Positions 1 to 10,758 of a DNA stretch of 55,693 nt are shown here, in pieces. Within the stretch, counting starts at the first letter, position 1; every line of letters begins with the position of its first letter. Below the pieces are notes generated by a model, which worked only from the letters and a program-made list of their open reading frames with translations, was not told where the DNA came from and did no database searches. Source of the stretch: Candidatus Equicola stercoris (GTDB lineage Bacteria > Bacteroidota > Bacteroidia > Bacteroidales > Bacteroidaceae); NCBI GenBank assembly GCA_018065415.1, contig JAGHTI010000023.1:1-55693 (forward strand), in the 5' to 3' direction. The translations under genes and the position numbers were made by a program.

Positions 1-3000
1 ATCATAATATTACTTTCGCTTGGAGTACAGGCAAAGGATATCTATGTGTCAACATCGTTTCATGAACCAGCAAATGAAGGTTTGAGATTTATATACAGCA
101 AAGATGGTATCCACTGGGATAGTATCCAAGGTACATTTCTTGCTCCTATGGTGGGAAAAGAAAAGGTGATGCGTGACCCATCAATAGTCAAAGGTCCTGA
201 CGGAACTTTTCATCTTGTGTGGACATGCAGTTGGCGAGGTGACAGAGGTTTTGGGTATTCTTCATCGAAAGACCTAATACATTGGACAAAGCCTCGGCAC
301 ATTGATGCTATGAGTGATGTGACTACGGTTAACGTGTGGGCACCAGAATTGTTTTATGATGATGTAAAAAAACGATATTTGATAATATGGGCATCGTGCG
401 TGCCAGGGAAGTTCCCTGACTATCAGGAACCGCATCTGAACAATCATCGCCTGTATTACAAGACAACAAAAGATTTCAAGACATTCAGTAAAGAAAAGTT
501 GTTCTATGACCCAGGTTTTAGTGCTATTGATGCAACGCTGGTGAAACGTGGAAAAGGTGATTATGTTATGGTTGTCAAAGATAATAGCCGTCCGAAGCGA
601 AACATAAAAGTTGCCTTTGCTTCATCACCAGAAGGACCATGGTCGGCAGCATCACCAGAGTTTACGGAAATGTTTACAGAAGGACCTACAACGGCAAAAG
701 TAGGAGACTACTACTATATATATTATGATACGTATAGAAAGGGAATATACAGTGCTCATCGTACGAAAGACTTTATAAAGTTTGAAAACAGAACAGATGA
801 AGTGCGTTTCCCTAAAGGACATAAGCATGGTACTGTGTTTATGGCTTCGGAAGAAATCGTTGAGCAACTGAAAAAATACAACCGTGACGTGGTGCATTAT
901 ACTGGTACTGAAATGGCAAGACCGGAACGTCACGACGGAGGACTGAAACCCGTTGTAGGAGTTCATAACATTCAAATTATGCGTGGTGCTAAACCATGGA
1001 CTTACAACCATCAGCCAATGATGGCATACTGGCATGGGAAATTCTATGTGCATTATATTGCAAATCCTCGTAATGAACACGAGGCCCCAGGAAAGACAAT
1101 GCTTGTCACTAGTAAGGATGGATATGCGTGGAGTGAACAAGTGACGTTGTTCCCTGAATATAATGTTCCTGACGGTGTTACAAAGGAGACGTTACCTGGT
1201 GTGGTTAGCAAGAATCTCAAGGCGGTGATGCATCAACGTGTGGGATTCTACGTGAGTAAAAACGGAAAGTTGATTGCTACAGGAAATTATGGCATAGTAT
1301 TGGTGCCAAAAGACGATCCTAATGATGGAAATGGTATAGGGCGTGTTGTTCGTGAGATAAAGGCAGATGGTACATTCGGAAAGATATACTTTATATATTA
1401 TAATCACGGTTTCAACGAAAAGAATACATCTTATCCAAATTACAAAAAATGTAAAGACAAGGCTTTTGTGAAAGCTGTGGATGAGATGATTGCCGACCCT
1501 ATGCAGAGAATGCAGTGGGTGGAAGAAGCAGATAGAAATGATGCTATTATCCCTCTGGCAGCACCATTGAAGGCTTTTTGTGGTTATACGCTTGATGATG
1601 GAAGAAAGGTAGCTCTATGGAAACATGCTGTAACAAGTATTTCCATTGACGGAGGTAATACATGGCGTTATCCTTGCGACAGAGCACCAGGATTTGTAAA
1701 CAGTAATGCGAAGATATGGGGACAGAGACTGTCCGATGGCTCTTTTGCGACAGTATATAACCCTGCCGAGTATCGCTGGCCATTGGCTATTTCATTAAGC
1801 AAAGACGGATTAGAATATACAACACTTAATCTTGTCAACGGAGAGGTTACTCCAGAACGCCATTATGGTTTATATAAAAGTTATGGTCCTCAATATACAC
1901 GAGGCATACAAGAAGACAATGGGAAACCTGATGATGGGAATTTGTGGGTGACATATTCAAATAATAAAGAAGATATATGGGTAGGGCGTATTCCAGTGCC
2001 TGTGCAGAAAGATGCCGTTGCCCATGCTGCACGTTCATTTGCATCCTATTCATCCCTCCGCGATATGACAGATTGGAATGTATATTCTCCTTTATGGGCA
2101 CCAGTGTCACTTGACGGGGAATGGATGGTTCTCAAGGACAAGGATCCTTATGATTATGCGAAACTGGAAAAGGTGATACCTGCAACGAAAGAGTTGGAGG
2201 TAGAGTTTGATATAAAGGCAAAGCAGAATTGTGGTGGTGTGCTACATGTTGAATTTGTGGATGCTCATGGCAATGTCGCATCACGTATGGTGGTCGATTC
2301 TACAGCTGCTATCTTGGCAAAGGGTGGAGCACGATATGGTACGGTGCTAAGGCATTATGAGGGAGACAAAACATACCATATCAAGGTGTATCTGTCAACA
2401 GCATTGCACCGTGCATTCTATTATGTAAATGGAAAACTGACATGCAAACGTCAGTTCGATACTCCGGTAGAAGAAATATGCAGGGTGGTGTTCCGTACAG
2501 GTGGCTTGTTTGATAAACCAGACATTGAAACACCAGCAGATCAATATGTGGATATGCCATTGGCTGATAGTGAGGAACCATTGGCAGAGTTCGCCATTGC
2601 AAATGTAAAGACATCTGCAGTAGCAGAAAATGAAAAGACATCAGTGCTTGATTATGATGACTTGAATCATTATGTTGATTACTTCAATACTATGGAGCCG
2701 GAAAATATAAAAACGGACATTCCTAACTCAGAAGCAGCAGAATGGATGAGTAAGAATATTCCACTCTTCGACTGTCCTCAGGAAAACTTCAAGCAGATAT
2801 ACTATTTCCGTTGGTGGTCATGGCGTAAACATATTGTAAGGACTCCTTACGGATATGGTATAACAGAATTTATTGTGAAACGCTCTTACTCAGATAAATT
2901 CAACCTAATATCCTGTGCGTTGGGACATCATATAATGGAAGGTCGTTGGATGCATGATGAGAGTTATATGAAAGGTCTTTTGAATACATGGTACCATGGT

Positions 3001-4107
3001 AATAATGGTAATCGTCTTAACAAGATGGAGAAATTTTCATCATGGAACCCTGCAGCTATCTATGAGATGTGGAAAGTGACAGGAGACACACTATGTGTTT
3101 CTACTTTGTTGCCGTCATTAGAACAGGAATATAAATACTGGCAAGATACCCATGTCCTTGCGAATGGTCTTTATTGGCAGGAAGACGTGAGAGACGGTAT
3201 GGAAGAAAGTATCTCTGGAGGTAGAAAGAAACAGTATTCCCGTCCAACAATAAATAGTTACATGTTTGGAAATGCAAAAGCCTTAGCAAAGATGAATGCT
3301 CTTGTTGGGGATAATGAAAAGAAGAATATGTATGATAAGGAGGCAAAAGAACAGAAGTCAAAGGTGGAAAACCGCTTGTGGAATGAATCTCATCAGTTCT
3401 TTGAAACCTTACGTGGTGATTCTTCTGCTAATGTACGAGAGGCAATAGGGTATATACCTTGGTATTTCAATCTGCCCAAAGCAGGTAAATATGATGCAGC
3501 ATGGCAACAGATTACTGATGAAAAGGGATTTTCTGCACCATTTGGTCTTACAACGGCAGAACGTAGGCATCCGGGATTCCGCACACATGGTATCCGCACT
3601 TGTGAATGGGATGGAGCAATATGGCCTTTTGCAACATCACAAACACTTACTGCATTAGCAAATTATATAAATAACTACCCTTCTCCTATTATAACAGATT
3701 CAACATATTTCCATCAATTGGAATTATATGTTGAGAGCCAATACAAACGTGGTCGTCCTTATGTTGGCGAATATCTAGACGAGGTAACAGGTGCATGGAT
3801 TATGGGTGACAGGGAAAGAAGTACATATTACAATCACTCTACTTTTGCGGATTTAATTATTACAGGATTGGTGGGACTTCGTCCTCAATCAGACAATAGT
3901 GTAGTGATAAACCCTCTTGTACCGAAAGATAAGTGGGATTACTTCTGTCTTGATGCAGTGAAATATAAAGGGCATTTGCTTACAATTGTGTACGACAAAG
4001 ACGGTCAACATTATCATCATGGAAAAGGATTGATGTTGTTTGTTGACGGACATATTGTCGCTCAGCGAGATGATATTGGACGACTGTCTATAAAGTTGGG
4101 TACGTAG
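1..4107 (+). CDS. Multi-domain secreted glycoside hydrolase: GH43-like five-bladed N-terminal domain, BNR/sialidase-like middle region, concanavalin-like insert, C-terminal MGH1/trehalase-like (alpha/alpha)6 domain; 5' end outside window
   Basis: Frame is open from base 1 (IIILLSLGVQAKDIYVSTSFHEP, end of a signal peptide), so the ORF-track start at 46 (GTG) is not the true start. GH43-type acidic triad candidates RDPSI, AIDATLV, TEGPTT. C-terminal WRKHIVRTPYG...QEDVRDGMEES...EWDGAIWPFATSQTL typical of six-hairpin glycosidases. Confidence 0.8.
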   Translation: MIILLSLGVQAKDIYVSTSFHEPANEGLRFIYSKDGIHWDSIQGTFLAPMVGKEKVMRDPSIVKGPDGTFHLVWTCSWRGDRGFGYSSSKDLIHWTKPRHIDAMSDVTTVNVWAPELFYDDVKKRYLIIWASCVPGKFPDYQEPHLNNHRLYYKTTKDFKTFSKEKLFYDPGFSAIDATLVKRGKGDYVMVVKDNSRPKRNIKVAFASSPEGPWSAASPEFTEMFTEGPTTAKVGDYYYIYYDTYRKGIYSAHRTKDFIKFENRTDEVRFPKGHKHGTVFMASEEIVEQLKKYNRDVVHYTGTEMARPERHDGGLKPVVGVHNIQIMRGAKPWTYNHQPMMAYWHGKFYVHYIANPRNEHEAPGKTMLVTSKDGYAWSEQVTLFPEYNVPDGVTKETLPGVVSKNLKAVMHQRVGFYVSKNGKLIATGNYGIVLVPKDDPNDGNGIGRVVREIKADGTFGKIYFIYYNHGFNEKNTSYPNYKKCKDKAFVKAVDEMIADPMQRMQWVEEADRNDAIIPLAAPLKAFCGYTLDDGRKVALWKHAVTSISIDGGNTWRYPCDRAPGFVNSNAKIWGQRLSDGSFATVYNPAEYRWPLAISLSKDGLEYTTLNLVNGEVTPERHYGLYKSYGPQYTRGIQEDNGKPDDGNLWVTYSNNKEDIWVGRIPVPVQKDAVAHAARSFASYSSLRDMTDWNVYSPLWAPVSLDGEWMVLKDKDPYDYAKLEKVIPATKELEVEFDIKAKQNCGGVLHVEFVDAHGNVASRMVVDSTAAILAKGGARYGTVLRHYEGDKTYHIKVYLSTALHRAFYYVNGKLTCKRQFDTPVEEICRVVFRTGGLFDKPDIETPADQYVDMPLADSEEPLAEFAIANVKTSAVAENEKTSVLDYDDLNHYVDYFNTMEPENIKTDIPNSEAAEWMSKNIPLFDCPQENFKQIYYFRWWSWRKHIVRTPYGYGITEFIVKRSYSDKFNLISCALGHHIMEGRWMHDESYMKGLLNTWYHGNNGNRLNKMEKFSSWNPAAIYEMWKVTGDTLCVSTLLPSLEQEYKYWQDTHVLANGLYWQEDVRDGMEESISGGRKKQYSRPTINSYMFGNAKALAKMNALVGDNEKKNMYDKEAKEQKSKVENRLWNESHQFFETLRGDSSANVREAIGYIPWYFNLPKAGKYDAAWQQITDEKGFSAPFGLTTAERRHPGFRTHGIRTCEWDGAIWPFATSQTLTALANYINNYPSPIITDSTYFHQLELYVESQYKRGRPYVGEYLDEVTGAWIMGDRERSTYYNHSTFADLIITGLVGLRPQSDNSVVINPLVPKDKWDYFCLDAVKYKGHLLTIVYDKDGQHYHHGKGLMLFVDGHIVAQRDDIGRLSIKLGT

Positions 4108-4109
4108 GA

Positions 4110-4733
4110 TTATTTCCCTTCGGCAAAGTTGGTGTATATCCTTTGCTCCGCGGTTGGCAGACCGTATTGCTCTTTTGCCAGTTTTATACCTTTAACTAAA
4201 AAGGCTATGTTTCTAGCCAATACGCGCATTGTCTGCAGTCCTTCAGTATCCTTCTTTACATCTTCAGGTGTGCCACCATGTACTTGGTTCCAGTATTGTG
4301 ATGTGACAACAGGCATTTGGGTCATGGTGAAATATTTGTTTATGATGTCAAAGGTGGCACTGTTTCCGCCACGTCTAGCAGAGACTACTGCTGCGCCTAC
4401 TTTCATACGCTTGTCAAACGATGTGGACATGAAGAGACGGTCGAGAAATGATTTTAATGTGCCAGCAATGCCGGCGAAATATACTGGTGAACCAATGACG
4501 ATACCGTCGGCGGATTCGAATGTTTTTGCAACGTCGTTGACACTATCGTCAAATATGCAATGCCCGTTTTTCTTACATGAATAACAGGCTGTGCAGCCCC
4601 TTATGTCCTTGTGACCGATATGAATCATTTCTGTTTCAATACTTTCTGTTTCCAATGTTTTACGAACTTCCTCTAACGCAGTAAAGGTACATCCGTTTGC
4701 ATGAGGACTCCCGTTTATTAATAATATTTTCAT
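4110..4733 (-). CDS. NADPH-dependent FMN reductase / flavodoxin-like iron-sulfur flavoprotein family
   Basis: MKILLINGSPHANGCTFTALEEV...CTACYSCKKNGHCIFDD...GSPVYFAG; start placed at MKILL inside the longer track ORF. Confidence 0.85.
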   Translation of the reverse strand: MKILLINGSPHANGCTFTALEEVRKTLETESIETEMIHIGHKDIRGCTACYSCKKNGHCIFDDSVNDVAKTFESADGIVIGSPVYFAGIAGTLKSFLDRLFMSTSFDKRMKVGAAVVSARRGGNSATFDIINKYFTMTQMPVVTSQYWNQVHGGTPEDVKKDTEGLQTMRVLARNIAFLVKGIKLAKEQYGLPTAEQRIYTNFAEGK

Positions 4734-4820
4734 ATTTCTTGTAGTTTGATGATTCAATGGCAAAAGTATTGAAAAAAACTGATTTCTTGAAATAAATTTG
4801 CATAATTCAAGTAATAATAG

Positions 4821-4828
4821 TAATTTTG
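4821..4828 (+). promoter_or_regulatory. Bacteroidetes-type -7 element (TAATTTTG) upstream of rpmH
   Basis: Matches TAnnTTTG about 50 nt before the rpmH start. Confidence 0.5.
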
Positions 4829-4878
4829 CACCCCGATTTTGATAAATAGGAATTAAATAAAAATAAAAATATTACATC

Positions 4879-5034
4879 ATGAAGAGAACATTTCAGCCTC
4901 ATAATAGAAGAAGGGCTAATAAACATGGTTTTCGTGAAAGAATGGCAACGAAAAATGGCCGTAGAGTATTAGCATCACGTCGTGCGAAGGGCCGCAAGAA
5001 GTTGACAGTATCTGACGAAAATCACGGAAAGTAA
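4879..5034 (+). CDS. rpmH: 50S ribosomal protein L34
   Basis: Short ORF missed by the track: [51 protein letters not shown]; canonical L34. Confidence 0.98.
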   Translation: MKRTFQPHNRRRANKHGFRERMATKNGRRVLASRRAKGRKKLTVSDENHGK

Positions 5035-5047
5035 AAAATCGTTAGTC

Positions 5048-5674
5048 ATGCGGTTTAAGGGAGGAGCAATTGTGGTCAACATAATTTTTATGTTGGTCAT
5101 ATTGTTGTTGCTTTTTGTGGGCTTGAACTATGCTATGAATATTTATACAAAGCATGGCGAGGCTTTGTCTGTTCCGAACTTAAACGGAATGAATGCCAGT
5201 AAAGCACAAAAAATATTGGAAGAACAGGGACTGAAGTTTATAATTTCGGATTCTGTTTACAATAAAAAAATATCAGATGGTCAAATTGTAGGACAATCAC
5301 CTAAGGCTGGTTTGCTTGTGAAAAGCGGTCATGAGATTTTTGTTACTGTAAATTCACAAACTGTTGCATCTGTCCAGATACCAGATATAATAGACAATAG
5401 TTCTTGTCGTGATGCTGAGGCAGAATTGGCTACGTTGGGTTTCAAGATGGGCGAGCCTATTATGGTGCATGGAGAGAAAGATTGGGTGTATGGTATTGTG
5501 TGTGGAGGACATAATGTATATATTGGTGATTTTGTTCCTCTTGACTCAAAATTGCAACTTAAGGTGGGCGATGGTGTCGTGAATGAAAGCGTTGATGTGG
5601 TCTCATTAGAAGAAGGTGAAGTTGAACCAACCGAAGGTGAAGTAGAGTTTGATGACTTTGAGAAGGTGAAATGA
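5048..5674 (+). CDS. PASTA domain-containing membrane protein
   Basis: One N-terminal TM helix followed by PASTA repeats (VPNLNGMNASKAQKILEEQGLKF...VGQSPKAG). Confidence 0.85.
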   Translation: MRFKGGAIVVNIIFMLVILLLLFVGLNYAMNIYTKHGEALSVPNLNGMNASKAQKILEEQGLKFIISDSVYNKKISDGQIVGQSPKAGLLVKSGHEIFVTVNSQTVASVQIPDIIDNSSCRDAEAELATLGFKMGEPIMVHGEKDWVYGIVCGGHNVYIGDFVPLDSKLQLKVGDGVVNESVDVVSLEEGEVEPTEGEVEFDDFEKVK

Positions 5675-6813
5675 CATCAGATAGCGAAACATTAGGCAAA
5701 AATGGACAATTAGACGATTTTGAATTGTCTGATCTTTTTGAAGATGACAGTGACTCAGTAGAAAATTGTCTTCTTGAAGAAAAACAGTGCGAACAACAAC
5801 AACTTTATGAACATTTCCGATTGGTAGCCGATAAAGGGCAGGAACCAATGCGTATCGACCGTTATCTTTTTGATCATATGGTTTATACGTCGCGAAACAG
5901 AATACAAAAGGCAGCTGAAGCAGGTTGCATATTTGTAAATGACAAACCTGTTAAGAGTAATTATAAGATACGTCCTCTTGATGTGGTAACGTTGTTGTTA
6001 GATAAGCCTAAACATGATAATACCATTTATCCTGAAGATATACCTCTTGATATTGTTTATGAGGATGAGAGTATCATGGTAATCAATAAGCCTGCGGGGC
6101 TTGTGGTGCATCCTGGCGTGGGCAATTTCACTGGGACAATGATAAATGCCGTAGCGTGGCATTTGAAGGATAATTCGGATTTTGACCCGAATAATCCAAA
6201 GGTTGGTTTGGTACATCGTATTGATAAGGATACGAGTGGGCTTGTTGTGGTGTCAAAAACTCCAGAGGCTAAGACGGAGCTTGGAAAACAGTTTTATGAT
6301 AAGACAACGCGACGTACATACAATGCATTGGTTTGGGGTAATTTTACAGAAGATGATGGTAGGATAGAGGGCAATATAGCTAGAGATGTTCATGATAGGA
6401 TGAGAATGGGTGTTTACGATCCGCAGTCGGGTATAGGGAAAAATGCTGTGACACACTACAAGGTTTTGGAGCGTTTTGGATATACTACATTCGTGGAATG
6501 TCGTTTGGAAACTGGGCGCACCCATCAGATTCGTGCACACATGACACATCTTCAGCATCCACTATTTGCAGATGAGAGATATGGTGGCAACGAAATATTA
6601 CGTGGGCAAAGAAGTAGTAGCTACAGGGCTTTTGTAAATAATTGTTTTGCAACATGTCCTCGTCAAGCTCTTCATGCAAAAACCTTGGGGTTTCGACACC
6701 CGATAACAAAAGAACAAATGGACTTTACCTCAGAGTTGCCTGCTGATATGCAGATGCTTCTTGATAAGTGGAGACGATACATAAATGGAACGACAAAAGA
6801 TTTGGAATTATGA
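5671..6813 (+). CDS. rluD: RluA-family 23S rRNA pseudouridine synthase (RluD-like) with acidic N-terminal extension
   Basis: S4 domain (MRIDRYLFDHMVYTSRNRIQKAAEAG) plus VHRIDKDTSGLVVVSKT and GRTHQIRAHM motifs. Confidence 0.9.
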   Translation: MTSDSETLGKNGQLDDFELSDLFEDDSDSVENCLLEEKQCEQQQLYEHFRLVADKGQEPMRIDRYLFDHMVYTSRNRIQKAAEAGCIFVNDKPVKSNYKIRPLDVVTLLLDKPKHDNTIYPEDIPLDIVYEDESIMVINKPAGLVVHPGVGNFTGTMINAVAWHLKDNSDFDPNNPKVGLVHRIDKDTSGLVVVSKTPEAKTELGKQFYDKTTRRTYNALVWGNFTEDDGRIEGNIARDVHDRMRMGVYDPQSGIGKNAVTHYKVLERFGYTTFVECRLETGRTHQIRAHMTHLQHPLFADERYGGNEILRGQRSSSYRAFVNNCFATCPRQALHAKTLGFRHPITKEQMDFTSELPADMQMLLDKWRRYINGTTKDLEL

Positions 6814-7790
6814 AAAGACAAATAGCAATAGTTTGTGGTGGTGATTCTTCGGAACACGATGTGTCAATGCGTAGTGCTGCTGGATTATACGGCTTTTTTG
6901 ATAAAGAACGCTATGATATATATGTCGTGGAGATGCGTGGTTCGGTATGGTGTGTTCACGTGGATAATGAAAAGGCTCCGTTGAATTTTGCTGATTTTTC
7001 GTTTGATTATAATGGCAAGACTATTAAGTTCGATTATGCGTATATTACTATACATGGTACTCCTGGGGAAAATGGTATTTTACAAGGGTATCTAGAACTA
7101 ATGAAGGTTCCTTATTCCACAAGTGATGTACTTGTTGAAGCCCTTACTTTTGATAAATTTGTGTGCAATCAATATCTGCGTTCTTTTGGAGTGAGTGTGG
7201 CAGATTCAATACTTGTAAGAAAAGAAGATGTGGCAAATCTGAATGCAGAGGATGTGGAGAAACGTCTTGGGTTGCCTATGTTTGTAAAGCCAGTTGCTGA
7301 TGGCAGTAGCTTCGGTGTTACAAAAGTTAAAGACTTGGGGGAATTGTTGCCTGCAATAGGTGTGGCGATGGAACAATGTTCAAAAGTGATGGTTGAGGGA
7401 TTCCTTGAGGGAACGGAGATAACTTGCGGTTGTTATAAGACAAAAACAAAAACTGTTGTGTTCCCTATTACGGAGGTTGTAACAAGTAATGAATTCTTTG
7501 ACTATAATGCGAAGTATAATGGGCAAGTACAGGAGATAACTCCTGCTCGTATTAGTGCTGATATTGCTGATAGGGTTTCCTGTATTACAAGTATGATATA
7601 TGACATATTACACTGTAATGGGATTATCCGTGTGGACTATATAATTTCTCCTAATGGAAAAATAAATATGCTTGAGGTGAATACAACTCCAGGTATGACA
7701 GAAACTTCGTTTATTCCACAACAGGTACGTGCGGCAGGCTTAAATATAAAAGATGTGTTGACAGACATTGTAGAAAACCAGTTCGAATGA
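6810..7790 (+). CDS. ddl: D-alanine--D-alanine ligase
   Basis: MKRQIAIVCGGDSSEHDVSMRSA..., ATP-grasp, IRVDYI...MLEVNTTPGMTETS; start at 6810 gives an ATGA overlap with rluD. Confidence 0.93.
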   Translation: MKRQIAIVCGGDSSEHDVSMRSAAGLYGFFDKERYDIYVVEMRGSVWCVHVDNEKAPLNFADFSFDYNGKTIKFDYAYITIHGTPGENGILQGYLELMKVPYSTSDVLVEALTFDKFVCNQYLRSFGVSVADSILVRKEDVANLNAEDVEKRLGLPMFVKPVADGSSFGVTKVKDLGELLPAIGVAMEQCSKVMVEGFLEGTEITCGCYKTKTKTVVFPITEVVTSNEFFDYNAKYNGQVQEITPARISADIADRVSCITSMIYDILHCNGIIRVDYIISPNGKINMLEVNTTPGMTETSFIPQQVRAAGLNIKDVLTDIVENQFE

Positions 7791-8938
7791 ATAATTTTGA
7801 TGATATAAGACCATACAATCCTGATGAGCTACAGGATGTATATACTCGTTTACTGAATGCTGATGGTTTTAAGGATGTGCTTTCTGCTATTTATCCCGGT
7901 GTCCCGATAGACGATGTGGAGAAAAAGATGCGTTCGTGCAAAACAAGTTTGGAATTTCAAAAGAATTTCTGTGCGCCTTTTTTGCAAGATTTGGTTAACA
8001 AACTATCAACAGGTTTAGAGATAGACTTTTCTTCCGTTGATATAACAAAACGTTATACTTTTGTTAGTAATCATCGTGATATCATACTAGACTCTGCATT
8101 TCTTTCTCTTTGTCTTCTTTTGAGTGGTTGTGATACTACTGTTGAAATAGGAATAGGTGATAATCTTCTTATCTATCCGTGGATACGAGATTTTGTGAGA
8201 CTAAATAAGTCGTTCATCGTCCAGCGAGGACTTTCTCTACGCGAAACCTTACTTAGTAGTAAGCATATGTCTGAATACATGCATTATGCTATAAATGAGA
8301 AACATGAGAATTTGTGGATAGCACAACGAGAAGGACGTTCGAAAGATAGTAGTGATATGACGCAACCATCTGTGTTGAAGATGATGGCTATGGGTGGTGA
8401 AGGATCTATGAAAGAACGACTTATTGATATGCATATCTGTCCGTTGTGTATTTCATACGAATATGATCCATGTGATTATTTGAAAGCGAAAGAATTTCAA
8501 TTGAAACGAGATGATCCGAATTATAAGAAGAAGCCTCAGGATGATCTTGTCAACATGCAAACAGGATTGATGGGATACAAGGGACATATTCATTTTCAAT
8601 GTGCTCCTTGTATAGATGAGTATGTTCAAAGCCTTCCTGATGACATGCAAAAGACTGATTTTTTTGACAATGTGGCTACATATATAAGTAGAGAGATACA
8701 TAGGTCGTATAGTATATATCCTGTTAACCGTATTGCATGCGATCTTCTTGATGGAAAGATATCGTATGATGGATATACTGATGCAGAAATAGAGTCTTTT
8801 GAGGTGTATATTTCAAGGCAGATATCTAAAGTTGATCTTGTAGAGAAAGATGAAACTTTTCTTAGAGAATGTATTCTAAAAATGTATTCCAACCCTCTGA
8901 AGAATTTTCTGAAAGCAAATAGTTTTGAAAAAAAATAG
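7787..8938 (+). CDS. PlsC-like acyltransferase domain protein
   Basis: FVSNHRDIILDSAF (NHxxxxD-type motif) and IAQREGRSKD; ATGA overlap with ddl. Confidence 0.75.
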   Translation: MNNFDDIRPYNPDELQDVYTRLLNADGFKDVLSAIYPGVPIDDVEKKMRSCKTSLEFQKNFCAPFLQDLVNKLSTGLEIDFSSVDITKRYTFVSNHRDIILDSAFLSLCLLLSGCDTTVEIGIGDNLLIYPWIRDFVRLNKSFIVQRGLSLRETLLSSKHMSEYMHYAINEKHENLWIAQREGRSKDSSDMTQPSVLKMMAMGGEGSMKERLIDMHICPLCISYEYDPCDYLKAKEFQLKRDDPNYKKKPQDDLVNMQTGLMGYKGHIHFQCAPCIDEYVQSLPDDMQKTDFFDNVATYISREIHRSYSIYPVNRIACDLLDGKISYDGYTDAEIESFEVYISRQISKVDLVEKDETFLRECILKMYSNPLKNFLKANSFEKK

Positions 8939-8945
8939 ATAAAAT

Positions 8946-8976
8946 TTTGGTGATATAAAAAAAATGTTTACCTTTG
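8946..8976 (+). promoter_or_regulatory. Bacteroidetes promoter (TTTG-N19-TACCTTTG) for the tRNA/tuf cluster
   Basis: TTTG at 8946-8949 and TACCTTTG at 8969-8976. Confidence 0.7.
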
Positions 8977-9024
8977 CATCCGCTTTCGATGGACTTGTCC
9001 TAAATTGTAAAGCGTGTGAGCAAT

Positions 9025-9098
9025 GCCTCTTTAGCTCAGTTGGCCAGAGCACGTGATTTGTAATCTCGGGGTCGTTGGTTCGAATCCGACAAGAGGCT
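9025..9098 (+). tRNA. tRNA-Thr (TGT)
   Basis: Cloverleaf: acceptor GCCTCTT/AAGAGGC, anticodon loop TTTGTAA, T-arm GTTGG TTCGAAT CCGAC. Confidence 0.95.
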
Positions 9099-9129
9099 CA
9101 AGGGAAGCTGAAAAGCTTGAAAATCTTAT

Positions 9130-9212
9130 GGGTGGTTACCAGAGTGGCCAAATGGGGCAGACTGTAAATCTGCTGGTTTTTACCTTCGGTGGTTCGAATC
9201 CATCACCACCCA
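9130..9212 (+). tRNA. tRNA-Tyr (GTA)
   Basis: Class II tRNA with long variable arm; acceptor GGGTGGT/ACCACCC, anticodon GTA. Confidence 0.95.
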
Positions 9213-9275
9213 CTCTGCTGCAAGCAAAAGTTGGAGCTTGATTTACGTCTAGCGACGCCTTTTACGCAGTAATAA

Positions 9276-9348
9276 GCGGAAATAGCTCAGTTGATAGAGC
9301 ACTAGCCTTCCAAGCTGGGGGTCGCGGGTTTGAGCCCCGTTTTCCGCT
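9276..9348 (+). tRNA. tRNA-Gly (TCC)
   Basis: Acceptor GCGGAAA/TTTCCGC, anticodon TCC. Confidence 0.95.
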
Positions 9349-9353
9349 CTCTT

Positions 9354-9425
<72 letters not shown>

Positions 9426-9511
9426 CTGTCGTACGCGCAGGCTTGCAGAAAAGGGAGAAAATATGTAACTGAATATTAACTTTTTATAAATTTATAAATT
9501 TAGGTAAAGCT

Positions 9512-10696
9512 ATGGCTAAAGAAAAATTCGAACGTACCAAACCGCATGTAAATATTGGTACTATTGGTCACGTTGACCACGGTAAGACTACTCTTACAGC
9601 TGCTATTACTAAGGTTTTGGCAGAAAAGGGTCTTTCAGAAATCAAGTCTTTCGATCAGATTGACAATGCTCCAGAAGAAAAAGAGCGTGGTATTACTATC
9701 AACACTGCTCACGTTGAGTATGAAACTGCAAATCGTCACTATGCTCACGTTGACTGTCCGGGACATGCTGACTATGTGAAAAACATGGAAACAGGTGCTG
9801 CTCAGATGGATGGCGCAATCATTGTTGTGGCTGCAACTGATGGTCCTATGCCTCAGACTCGTGAACATATCCTTCTTGCTAAGCAGGTAAACGTACCTAA
9901 GTTGGTTGTGTTCCTGAATAAGTGTGATATGGTTGATGACGCTGAAATGCTTGAGCTCGTTGAAATGGAGATGCGTGAACTTCTCGACTTCTATGATTTC
10001 GATGGTGATAACACTCCTATTATTCGTGGTTCTGCTCTTGGTGCTCTGAATGGTGTTAAGGAATGGGAAGATAAGGTAATGGAGCTCATGGATGCTGTTG
10101 ATAATTGGATTCCACTGCCTCCACGTGATACAGATAAGCCATTCTTGATGCCTGTTGAAGACGTATTCTCAATCACAGGTCGTGGTACTGTTGCTACTGG
10201 TCGTATCGAAACAGGTGTTATCCATGTTGGTGACGATGTTCAGTTGCTCGGTCTTGGTGAAGATAAGAAATCTGTTGTAACAGGTGTTGAAATGTTCCGT
10301 AAACTCCTTGACGAAGGTCAGGCAGGTGATAACGTTGGTCTGCTTCTCCGTGGTATAGATAAGAATGAAGTTAAGCGTGGTATGGTAATCACTCACCCGG
10401 GTGTTATCAAACCTCACAAGAAGTTTAAGGCTTCTATCTATGTATTGAAGAAGGAAGAAGGTGGCCGTCATACTCCATTTGGAAATAAGTATCGTCCTCA
10501 GTTCTATCTTCGTACTATGGACTGTACAGGTGAAATCTCTCTGCCAGAAGGAGTGGAGATGGTAATGCCTGGTGATAATGTTGAAATTACTGTTGAACTG
10601 ATTTATGCAGTTCCTTTGAACGTAGGTTTACGTTTCGCTATCCGTGAAGGTGGTCGTACAGTAGGTGCTGGTCAGATTACAGAGCTCTACGATTGA
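9512..10696 (+). CDS. tuf: Translation elongation factor Tu
   Basis: [33 protein letters not shown]... full-length EF-Tu. Confidence 0.99.
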   Translation: MAKEKFERTKPHVNIGTIGHVDHGKTTLTAAITKVLAEKGLSEIKSFDQIDNAPEEKERGITINTAHVEYETANRHYAHVDCPGHADYVKNMETGAAQMDGAIIVVAATDGPMPQTREHILLAKQVNVPKLVVFLNKCDMVDDAEMLELVEMEMRELLDFYDFDGDNTPIIRGSALGALNGVKEWEDKVMELMDAVDNWIPLPPRDTDKPFLMPVEDVFSITGRGTVATGRIETGVIHVGDDVQLLGLGEDKKSVVTGVEMFRKLLDEGQAGDNVGLLLRGIDKNEVKRGMVITHPGVIKPHKKFKASIYVLKKEEGGRHTPFGNKYRPQFYLRTMDCTGEISLPEGVEMVMPGDNVEITVELIYAVPLNVGLRFAIREGGRTVGAGQITELYD

Positions 10697-10725
10697 TCTC
10701 GTATATTCAAGGTTATAAAATTAAC

Positions 10726-10753
10726 AAGGTTCCTGCATACGTGTGGGGACCTT
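10726..10753 (+). terminator. Hairpin between tuf and tRNA-Trp
   Basis: AAGGTTCC...GGGACCTT, 8-bp stem with one G-U, short T run after it. Confidence 0.4.
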
Positions 10754-10758
10754 TTCAA

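Noticed and set aside
652-3599. Several minus-strand ORFs antisense to the glycoside hydrolase
   Set aside because: Low-complexity, unlike any family, and fully overlapped by a clear coding frame on the plus strand.
9025-9098. tRNA-Thr(TGT) as a degenerate pseudo-tRNA because of a T-T mismatch in the anticodon stem
   Set aside because: All other arms are intact and it sits in a normal tRNA/tuf operon; likely functional.
9053-9241. 62-aa ORF across the tRNA cluster
   Set aside because: Overlaps two well-formed tRNAs (Thr and Tyr); spurious translation.
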